Source: an uncultured Campylobacter sp. (lineage in GTDB: Bacteria; Campylobacterota; Campylobacteria; Campylobacterales; Campylobacteraceae). Taken from it: a stretch of 14,482 nucleotides of DNA. The position numbers and the translations under genes are program-made. The notes beneath the pieces were generated by a model. It was given only the letters and a program-made list of their open reading frames with translations. It was not told where the DNA came from and made no database searches. The stretch covers positions 1 through 14,482 of the forward strand of contig NZ_CALIMY010000093.1 in the NCBI RefSeq assembly GCF_938045205.1. The letters are read 5' to 3'. Of this stretch, positions 1 to 5,776 are shown piece after piece; the first letter of the stretch is position 1; the number at the start of each line of letters is the position of its first letter.

Positions 1-88
1 AGACGTTTAGCCGCTCAAGCCCCAAGGCCTTGATGTGCTGTAGCGCCTTTTGCGCTTCCGGCTCAAAAACCACCTCGCTCGCGCCGTA
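1..88 (-). pseudogene. Fragment of a second fhs copy (3' part), cut by the window edge
   Basis: Bases 1-88 match 5995-6082 inside the intact fhs gene in the same orientation, with 84 of 88 identical. The minus strand encodes the same peptide as the ligase, running from YGASEVVFEP to LERLNVC. The four mismatches (56, 59, 65, 71) all fall on third codon positions and are synonymous. Homology ends sharply after base 88. Continued upstream in the same frame, the minus strand meets a TGA at 128-130, so no complete gene can start here. The rest of the fragment, toward the fhs stop, lies beyond the left edge. It is either a displaced 3' end of fhs or a remnant of partial duplication. That it is a fragment rather than a chimeric gene is inferred from the in-frame stop. 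Confidence 0.75.
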
Positions 89-247
89 TGGTTTAAATTT
101 TACTTCGCGGCGGCGGGCTATCCGTATTCAAAAAGCAGCGCTCATTGCATGATAAAATTTCGCCGCCTCGCGACAGCTGTCAAACGGCGCATTAAATTTA
201 AAATTTACAAAACGCAAAATTTCAAAATTTCGCGCAGAGCGGTATCT

Positions 248-808
248 TTACGCGGCGCACTGCCAAATTTCTACGCAGAAGCAGCCCTCGCAAAAGCGGT
301 ATATCAGGCGGTAGCCTGCCCGCCGCGCGCTATGGCGTATGACGCGCAGCACGAAGCCGTGCGCGATCACCGCCGTGTCCGCTTCCAGCAGCGACGGCAT
401 CAGATCAAGCGCGCGCCGCCGCTCTGCTTTCGCGCTTGCGCCGCTAGGGTTCATGCCGCACAGCCACAGCAGGCGTGAGAGCACGAGCCAACAATCAAAC
501 GGCATTTTTATTAGCGGCACGGGGAATATTCGCAGATTAAACTCGCGCAAAGCCTCTAGGTACTCTATGTCCCGTCGGTGTGGAAACAGCTTTTGTGCCG
601 TAAGTGCGGCGCGCGGCAGCGGAGAGGAACATATTCGGCTTATGCGAGCGAGCTCTTCGTATGCGGCGCTGCTTTTAAATTTATCGATTTCATACAAAGC
701 TAAGCTTTGCGTAGCGTCATATAGGATCGCGCGCCGTGCGGCCTCTGCGGCGTCGCACACGCCGCGATCGATCAGCGGCGTAACGTGGCGGATCAGCGCT
801 AGCGTCAT
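248..808 (-). CDS. Histidine phosphatase (phosphoglycerate mutase-like) family protein
   Basis: This 186-residue protein has the order of motifs expected of the histidine phosphatase superfamily. An N-terminal strand runs into the phosphate-accepting histidine (LIRHVTP, His8, with Arg7). The second arginine lies in SPLPRAALTAQ (Arg66), an acidic LREF segment follows near residue 89, and the second catalytic histidine is in VIAHGFVLR (His150). There is no signal peptide, so it is probably cytoplasmic. Family members dephosphorylate small metabolites (for example alpha-ribazole phosphate) or phosphoproteins, and the substrate here cannot be read from the sequence. The motif glycine after the first histidine (RHG) is Val9 here, which is unusual. 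The ATG start is fixed by an excellent AGGAGG at 816-821. It stands alone, 168 bp downstream of the Hcp-like gene on the same strand, and no cobalamin genes are nearby to support a CobC role. Confidence 0.8.
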   Translation of the reverse strand: MTLALIRHVTPLIDRGVCDAAEAARRAILYDATQSLALYEIDKFKSSAAYEELARISRICSSPLPRAALTAQKLFPHRRDIEYLEALREFNLRIFPVPLIKMPFDCWLVLSRLLWLCGMNPSGASAKAERRRALDLMPSLLEADTAVIAHGFVLRVIRHSARRAGYRLIYRFCEGCFCVEIWQCAA

Positions 809-976
809 TATCTTGCCTCCTAAAATACGAGCCCGCTAAGAACTTGCGCCGTTATGTTTCCGCTCCTACAGGATACTTGATGTTTAGATTTGCGCTATTT
901 ATGCGAAATCTGCTATGGTTCTTGCTCTGTAGCCACGGCGAGCGCGAGAGTCTGCTTCAAAGCATGGATTTGCGGG

Positions 977-1609
977 CTATTTAAGCCTCTCGTAGCTTTC
1001 GCATGAGCTTTTCCATGCCCTTTCATGCTCCGCTACCGAACTCATAAATCTATCCTTGCCGCCTAGCTCGCAGGCTTTTTTGTAGTACTGTGCGGCTTTA
1101 ACATTATCTATGCCCTCGTAAAGACGCGCTAAATTTAAGCACGCAAGCCAGCTGTCCGCGATATCCATATCGCAACCGCGCACATAGTAACCTACGCCCT
1201 TTATAGCGTCTTTGCGCACGCCCCTACCTTTGATATACGCAGAGCCTGCGTTACTGCAGCCTATCGCGTGCCCGTCATCGCAGGCTTTGTCGAACAGCTC
1301 CGCCGCCTTCGCCTCATCGTGCGGCATCCCCTCTCCGCTTTGATACAAAATGCCTAAATTTACGCACGACTCCGCATCGCCGCCTTTGCAAGCTTTGACG
1401 TATAACGGCGCAGCCTTTAGCAGATCTTGCGGCACGCCCCAGCCATAATTGTAAATTTGCGCCAATGCCCCGCACGACTTCATATCGCCCTTATCGCAGG
1501 ATTTTGTAGCCCTGCTTATATCGTCTGCGGTGATTTCAAAATTTTCGGCTAGCGCGAAATTTGCGGAAAGCACCGCAGCGAATGCTAGAATTAAAATTTT
1601 ATTTTTCAT
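977..1609 (-). CDS. Secreted Hcp-like Sel1-repeat protein, cysteine-rich
   Basis: The 210-residue product begins with a signal peptide (MKNKILILAFAAVLSANFALA, probable cut after residue 21), so it should be periplasmic or exported. The body is a run of Sel1-type alpha/alpha repeats of about 36 residues, each with the small-residue and G-x-G pattern (YGWGVPQD, QSGEGMPHDEAKAAELF, IKGRGVRKDA). Cysteine pairs recur in step with the repeats: 38/46, 74/82, 110/118, then wider pairs at 146/157 and 180/203. This is the hallmark of the Helicobacter cysteine-rich protein (Hcp) family, whose repeats are cross-linked by disulphides and some of which bind beta-lactams. I chose the ATG at 1609 over an in-frame start at 1645 because it has AAGGA six bases upstream and opens directly on the signal peptide. 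It follows the zinc-motif gene by 57 bp on the same strand, so cotranscription is possible. The ligand is unknown. Confidence 0.85.
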   Translation of the reverse strand: MKNKILILAFAAVLSANFALAENFEITADDISRATKSCDKGDMKSCGALAQIYNYGWGVPQDLLKAAPLYVKACKGGDAESCVNLGILYQSGEGMPHDEAKAAELFDKACDDGHAIGCSNAGSAYIKGRGVRKDAIKGVGYYVRGCDMDIADSWLACLNLARLYEGIDNVKAAQYYKKACELGGKDRFMSSVAEHERAWKSSCESYERLK

Positions 1610-1666
1610 TTTAGTCCTTTTTGATTTTTTAAGATCGCCCGCCAAGCCTAAGACGCGGATTTATCG

Positions 1667-4294
1667 TTAAGGCGCAGTTTGATCGCTAGAGTTCGGGTTC
1701 GATCTCGCCTGCTCTTTGCTTTTTAGAGCCTCGTAAATTTCATCGACGCCGCTTAGATTTTGATCCAAAACCTCCCTCGCCTTTTTTAACGTGCGTGCGC
1801 CAAAAATTCCATCCTGCTTGGCTCCGATGCTTTTTTGAATATATAAAATTTTATCCTTTTGCATCGCAGCGGAATTATTAGTCGCCCCGGAAGCGGAATT
1901 TGAAGCAGGGCTTTCAGAGCCGCTAGAGCTTGCGCTCGTAGAATTTTCGTCTGCAGAATTTACGCCATCACTCGCGGAAGCGGAATTTTCCTCCTTAAAA
2001 AATGCAGGCATCCATCCTTGCAGTAGCCCTGCTGCGCCGGTTTTCGGCACATAGCCCGTATTTGCCGCGCCTCCGTAGATTGCGCTAGCTAAAACGGCGC
2101 AGAGCATGGCTTTGCAAAAGCTAGCAAACGCCGCGCCGCCTCTGCCGCAGCGATACTCTCGCGGGATTTTACGAGCTTTTACGACGCACCGCACTACGCT
2201 TGCCAGCCACAGCGCCACACCGCCTAACAGCCCTGCAGCAGCGATTGCCACGCCACATGCAAGTGCCCAAAAATAATGCTCCGCAAAGATCATCTCGAAG
2301 CAGCCCTCGCACGCCAGTGCAGCCGCTGCGATGAGCTCGCCTCCGCCTATACACCACACCGCGCGGTCATATCGCGGACTTAGCACGCCAAGCGCCCCAG
2401 CCATCGCGCTGCCCAAATCGCGAGCGCATTGCTGCGAAATAAAGCCCTCGCAAACGCGCATAAGCGCCGCGGCGAAACTCTGCACGCAATCCTCGCGCAA
2501 AGAACGTGGGAAAAAGAACTTCTTTAATCGTGCAAAGGGCGAAATTTTAGAATTTGACGCAGGATCTTGCGTGTTCGCGCGATTTTTAAATTTTGCAGCG
2601 GCTAGATTTTCGGAATTTATTGCGGCGGAGTCTATGAAATTTGTGGAATTTTCAGCACCCAAGACACTTAAATCTCGGTAATCTCGCTCGCCGCGTAATT
2701 CGTAAAGACCCTCCGCGGCGCGATCAGAAGTGTCACTTAAGCCTTCTTGCGAGCCGGCAAAATTAGATCCATTCTGCGCGCGAGCTTCGCTGCTTTGCTG
2801 CCTAGCATCAAAATCGCTGGCAGAATTCTCTCCGCTTTCCGAAAGATCCGCCCCTGTAAATTTTATGCTGCCGCCCACTCCGCCTGCGAACCTGCCAAGC
2901 TCTCTGCGCGATCTCAAGTGATTATCTTCTGCGCTTATAGGATTTGCCGAAGCGCTCGCGAATTTCGTGCCCGCAAATTTTACGCTCGCGCCGCCCTCGA
3001 GATTTTCTTTGCGCGAAGCGTCTTTTGTAAGGCTCAAAGCGTCGCGGTCAGCCGCGCTGCGGGCAAAATTTGCAAAGTTAAAATGTCCATCCGCGCCGCG
3101 CAACTGCTCGAGATTTAGCGTCTCGCCGCGCAACTTAGCACTAGCTAGACGCATCGCCGCATCCAGCGCAGGCTTCGCGCGAAATAGCGCAAAAAGGCTT
3201 TGCGCATCGTCCCACCCTAGCCTAGCGGGTGCGCCGCGCACCGCCGCAAGCTCCGACGCAAAAACTTCGTCAAAAAAGCTGGGCCTTACGAATGTCACGC
3301 CGCCGAAGCACGCCGCATCGTAAGCCTTGCCACAGACGGCAAAACTCAAGCGCAAAAAATCATCCTCCGCGCTAAATACCGCTTCGCAGCCGCCCTGCAC
3401 CGCTCGCAGCGAGCTTAGACGAAACAAAAGTCTGCGCGCAGCAAAGCCCACGCCCTTGCTGCATAAAAAATCCAGCAGCTCGCGCCCGAAAACCTGCGAG
3501 CTAGCGCCTATGCTGACGCTCGGGCGGGCATAAACGGATACTTTGCCGGTGCGAGTGAAATACCCGCGCCCATCGCAGTGCTCGCAGCGAAAATCGCCCG
3601 CACCGCCGCACTTTTCGCAGCGCAATCTGCCTGCGCCGCCGCAAGTGGGACAAATGCGCGAGCCGCTACCACCGCAGCTAGCGCAGGGAATGAAGCGATA
3701 GCCCATAGAATTTGATGCAGAGCCTGCGGCACCGCTCTTAGAAGCATCGTGCACGCGAGCGTCCGTAGAGCTTAAAGCCGCGCGGCTATAGCCACCGGTG
3801 CCCTTGCAATCGGGGCAGATCAAGCGCCCGCGCCCGCCGCAGTTAGCGCACGGCGCCTTGCCTGCGCCTTCGCAGCCTTTGCAGCGTCTCCTGCCCGATC
3901 CACCGCAATGCTCACAACGCAGCTGAACGCTAAAGGGCTTAAAATCGTGAAATTTTATGATTTGATCCGCATTCATAGCGGCTTTTTGGGGATCTGCACG
4001 CAGGCGTAGCATAAAGGCCTCGCTTAGCTCCGCATCAGTGCTTGCCGCGCGCAGGCACTCGCGCGCATGAGCTTCGAACTGCGCGACGTCAGCGAAATGC
4101 AGCTGAGCGCGCTCACCGCCACTTATCTGCGAAACGCTAAACTTGCCGGCAAAGTCATAACGCACGCCAAGTCGCACGCTAAATCCGTAGAACTCGCGAT
4201 CAAGCTCGCGCAGATCGGCGCCGCCGCTACGCGCTAAAGCTTTGAGTCTAGCGACAAACACCTCTGCTAGCTCCTCTTTATCCAGCTTGTCCAT
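1667..4294 (-). CDS. Large membrane protein with two arrays of DnaJ-type CxxCxGxG zinc motifs and a peptidoglycan-binding-like C-terminus
   Basis: I do not recognise this 875-residue protein as a named family. Residues 1-120 form a soluble domain without a J-domain HPD signature. Two blocks of CxxCxGxG motifs follow. Block one starts at residues 127, 138, 149 and 160 and block two at 204, 215, 226 and 237, with a strict 11-residue pitch. DnaJ has a single set of four with looser spacing. Residues about 250-400 look globular. Residues about 420-590 are a low-complexity Ser/Ala/Asn/Asp linker. Hydrophobic, probably membrane-spanning segments lie near 675-705 and 721-742. A Ser/Asn/Ala linker then leads to residues about 817-850, where YIQKSIGAKQDGIFGARTLK resembles the PG_binding_1 motif. 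No signal peptide is seen, so the zinc arrays are probably cytoplasmic, while the side on which the tail lies is unclear. The ATG at 4294 is preferred to a TTG at 4324 because of AAAGGAG seven bases upstream. Function is unknown; chaperone-like protein binding at the envelope is only a guess. Confidence 0.75.
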   Translation of the reverse strand: MDKLDKEELAEVFVARLKALARSGGADLRELDREFYGFSVRLGVRYDFAGKFSVSQISGGERAQLHFADVAQFEAHARECLRAASTDAELSEAFMLRLRADPQKAAMNADQIIKFHDFKPFSVQLRCEHCGGSGRRRCKGCEGAGKAPCANCGGRGRLICPDCKGTGGYSRAALSSTDARVHDASKSGAAGSASNSMGYRFIPCASCGGSGSRICPTCGGAGRLRCEKCGGAGDFRCEHCDGRGYFTRTGKVSVYARPSVSIGASSQVFGRELLDFLCSKGVGFAARRLLFRLSSLRAVQGGCEAVFSAEDDFLRLSFAVCGKAYDAACFGGVTFVRPSFFDEVFASELAAVRGAPARLGWDDAQSLFALFRAKPALDAAMRLASAKLRGETLNLEQLRGADGHFNFANFARSAADRDALSLTKDASRKENLEGGASVKFAGTKFASASANPISAEDNHLRSRRELGRFAGGVGGSIKFTGADLSESGENSASDFDARQQSSEARAQNGSNFAGSQEGLSDTSDRAAEGLYELRGERDYRDLSVLGAENSTNFIDSAAINSENLAAAKFKNRANTQDPASNSKISPFARLKKFFFPRSLREDCVQSFAAALMRVCEGFISQQCARDLGSAMAGALGVLSPRYDRAVWCIGGGELIAAAALACEGCFEMIFAEHYFWALACGVAIAAAGLLGGVALWLASVVRCVVKARKIPREYRCGRGGAAFASFCKAMLCAVLASAIYGGAANTGYVPKTGAAGLLQGWMPAFFKEENSASASDGVNSADENSTSASSSGSESPASNSASGATNNSAAMQKDKILYIQKSIGAKQDGIFGARTLKKAREVLDQNLSGVDEIYEALKSKEQARSNPNSSDQTAP

Positions 4295-4387
4295 GATCGC
4301 TCCTTTCTTGCGGGCGCGCCACAAAGCCGCGCCGCATAAATTTTAAAATTCCTTTATTAAAATCCTGCAAATTTTACATTTCATACA

Positions 4388-4393
4388 ATTATA
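4388..4393 (-). promoter_or_regulatory. Candidate -10 box (TATAAT) for the zinc-motif gene
   Basis: The minus strand reads TATAAT exactly, about 94 bp upstream of the chosen start at 4294. A leader of roughly 85 nt would result. Campylobacter vegetative promoters often rely on the -10 box with only an AT-rich upstream region, which fits here. A 16-bp palindrome lies just upstream where a -35 would be. Confidence 0.5.
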
Positions 4394-4402
4394 CCGCGAA
4401 AG

Positions 4403-4418
4403 GGAATTTTAAAATTCC
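4403..4418. repeat. Perfect 16-bp palindrome GGAATTTTAAAATTCC
   Basis: The two halves (4403-4410 and 4411-4418) are exact inverted copies. The element covers the -35 position of the TATAAT at 4388-4393, so it could be an operator for the zinc-motif gene. It may equally be one more product of the AAATTT/GAATTT richness of this spacer. Confidence 0.45.
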
Positions 4419-4480
4419 AAAATCTCACGCAGGATGGAATTTAGCGCCATTGCGCGCCGTAAAATCTCGCTGCAAATCAA

Positions 4481-4497
4481 AGCTCTAAAATAGAGCT
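4481..4497. repeat. Stem-loop, 7-bp arms with a 3-base loop
   Basis: AGCTCTA (4481-4487) and TAGAGCT (4491-4497) are perfect inverted repeats around AAA. On the minus strand the stem is followed by TTGATTT, which is too weak a T-tract to call a terminator. No gene ends nearby on either strand. Confidence 0.4.
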
Positions 4498-4987
4498 CGA
4501 CGCAAAATCTCGCACTGCGGCGTGGCGACTTACATAACTGCCGCAACAAATACGGCGCGAACGGATCACAAAACAGAGCCGCCAGGCATACGGCGCCTGA
4601 GTGGTAGCAGCGGGCATGCAAGACTTTAATTCCGCAGCAGCGCATAATTTGGCTCGCGACGATGCGCGACACAGCGTAACGCGAAGCAAATTTCACGCCT
4701 ACATAGAATTTTAAATTTCACAGCTAGCTCGTACGTACGCACAGCATGAAATTTAAAATTTTACGACAGCTATAGTGCGGCGTGCAGCGGCCTAAAATTA
4801 TGCGATAAGCGGCGCGCAAATTTCAATCCCGCGCGACAATCAGGCGACGGGTGCATAAAGTGCAATTTAATTTACGAGCGCATAACCGACATATTATCGC
4901 ACAAATTTAGTCGCAGCGGGCAGCACGAAATTTCATGACGCGACGCATCGGCTCGTAAAATTTAACTCTACTGCTATGCAGCTATAG

Positions 4988-5052
4988 CCGCCTGCGCCTT
5001 TGCAAGCAGAACGGATCAAGCATCCGTGCCCACTGCAGGCGCTACACGGCGG
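4988..5052. repeat. Large imperfect hairpin of about 20 bp in 65 nt
   Basis: Four nested stems pair in order: CCGCC (4988-4992) with GGCGG (5048-5052), GCGCC (4994-4998) with GGCGC (5038-5042), TGCA (5001-5004) with TGCA (5034-5037), and ACGGAT (5011-5016) with ATCCGT (5022-5027) around the loop CAAGC. A symmetric 6x6 internal loop separates the last two stems. This could be a structured RNA or a cruciform-forming element. GC-rich DNA can also give such folds by chance, and no promoter or T-tract was identified for an RNA gene. Confidence 0.35.
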
Positions 5053-5283
5053 TATGTAAAATTTAATCTGGGCGCCGCAAACCTCCGCCAACATGACTGA
5101 TCCACACGAGCGTAAAATTTAGCTCGCCTGCCGCATAATTTAACTCGCAGCGGTGCATGTCGCGGCGCAAGCGCGAATTTTAGCTCGTGCGGCGATCTGC
5201 TGCGCGACCGACGGATTAATTTGACGGTGCGCTCGACATGAAATTTAGAATCTCGTAGCAACACATGACACTGTGCGCGGCCG

Positions 5284-5304
5284 CGTGAAATTTTAAATTT
5301 CACG
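5284..5304. repeat. Near-perfect palindrome with AAATTT arms
   Basis: CGTGAAATTT (5284-5293) and AAATTTCACG (5295-5304) are exact inverted arms around a single T. It is one of several AAATTT-centred palindromes in this spacer. No promoter is placed next to it, so its role is unknown. Confidence 0.45.
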
Positions 5305-5456
5305 ACGAGCCCACGCGTTATGAAATTTTAAATCTCGCCCCGATGAGCTCGCAAGCTCGCGGCCGGCTCGGTTTAAGATCTTGCGCCCGGTTTTTGCGCG
5401 GAATTTCGCGAGCAAAATCTCAAATGCTAAACCTGCATGGGTTTCGCGCCGAATTT

Positions 5457-5476
5457 CTGCGTAGAATTTTACGCAG
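5457..5476. repeat. Inverted repeat CTGCGTA / TACGCAG
   Basis: The arms 5457-5463 and 5470-5476 are exact inverted copies around GAATTT, and a further GAATTT lies just to the left at 5451-5456. It lies 300 bp past the fhs stop, too far and without a T-tract to be an obvious fhs terminator. Confidence 0.4.
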
Positions 5477-5515
5477 AATTTAATGAAATTTCGCGGGACG
5501 AACCCGGCGCGCCGA

Positions 5516-5582
5516 AATCCGACCAATCCGACCAATCCGACCAATCCGACCAATCCGACCAATCCGACCAATCCGACTAATC
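5516..5582. repeat. 9-bp tandem repeat, unit GACCAATCC, about seven copies
   Basis: Six exact consecutive units occupy 5521-5574. They are preceded by a partial unit (AATCC, 5516-5520) and followed by a variant unit, GACTAATC (5575-5582). The length is a multiple of three, so copy-number change would not shift a reading frame. Read on the minus strand it gives Val-Gly-Leu repeats, but no convincing gene contains it. It lies about 195 bp beyond the fhs stop. Confidence 0.95.
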
Positions 5583-5666
5583 AAAACTCAACTGGCTAAA
5601 ACCCAGCGCAATAAAACCGAGGCATAGCAAAACCATGACGTGATAAAACCGGGGCGCGATAAACTC
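5583..5666. repeat. Degenerate 15-16-bp repeat built on TAAAACC
   Basis: The core AAAACC, or its variants AAAACT and AAACTC, recurs at 5583, 5598, 5613, 5629, 5645 and 5661, with spacings of 15, 15, 16, 16 and 16 bp. The clearest units read GATAAAACCGGGGCGC and ATAAAACCGAGGCATA. The array starts exactly where the 9-bp array ends. It looks like a decayed minisatellite. No gene is evident in it. Confidence 0.6.
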
Positions 5667-5734
5667 GTCTCAACCTACAAGCAAAATTTATCGCCGCCGA
5701 AGCCCGCAGCTAAATTTTACCGCCCAAGCGCGGA

Positions 5735-5765
5735 ATTTTCGGCTTTGGCTTCGGGCACCGAAAAT
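5735..5765 (-). terminator. Possible fhs terminator hairpin
   Basis: ATTTTCGG (5735-5742) and CCGAAAAT (5758-5765) form an exact 8-bp stem around a 15-base loop, 12 bp past the fhs stop. On the minus strand the stem ends in AAAAT and is not followed by a long T-run, so termination is plausible but weakly supported. Confidence 0.35.
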
Positions 5766-5776
5766 AAAATTTCAAA

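Larger units (their letters stand above)
4295..5776. other. Long spacer without a credible gene, rich in AAATTT words and repeats
   Basis: No open reading frame here has a good ribosome binding site, recognisable motifs or Campylobacter-like protein composition. The short frames at 4409-4696, 5016-5303 and 5293-5571 on the minus strand are rich in Arg, Ala and Cys and look accidental. By hand I count about 20 AAATTT hexamers in 4325-5776, where even base composition predicts fewer than one. They are separated by GC-rich stretches of about 20-60 bp. Several are followed by the same degenerate word TTTA-R-CTCG. The spacer also holds a promoter for the gene to its left, palindromes, a strong hairpin and two kinds of tandem repeat, listed separately. 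It may be a decayed gene region or a structural or uptake-signal-rich spacer. Confidence 0.7.

Noticed and set aside
880..984. A 34-codon plus-strand frame starting MFRFALFMRNLLWFLL, with AGGA eight bases upstream
   Set aside because: It is short, lies opposite to and overlaps the end of the Hcp-like gene, and has no recognisable motif. It could be a small membrane peptide but the evidence is too thin to annotate.
2331..3533. Several plus-strand frames opposite the zinc-motif gene
   Set aside because: They are shadows of a long minus-strand gene with clear domains and a good start.
4409..4696. Minus-strand frame of 95 codons
   Set aside because: Composition rich in Arg, Cys and Ala, no motif, no ribosome binding site, and a second overlapping frame of similar length. 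Typical of GC-rich non-coding DNA.
5016..5303. Minus-strand frame of 95 codons starting with GTG in an AAATTT palindrome
   Set aside because: Arg/His-rich with no homology that I recognise, and it overlaps the hairpin at 4988-5052.
5293..5571. Minus-strand frame beginning with Val-Gly-Leu repeats from the 9-bp array
   Set aside because: The start is a TTG inside the tandem repeat with no ribosome binding site, and the rest has no motif. The repeat itself explains the open frame.
5516..5666. Possible CRISPR array
   Set aside because: The repeats are 9 bp and 15-16 bp with no unique spacers of 30 bp or more, and no cas genes are nearby.
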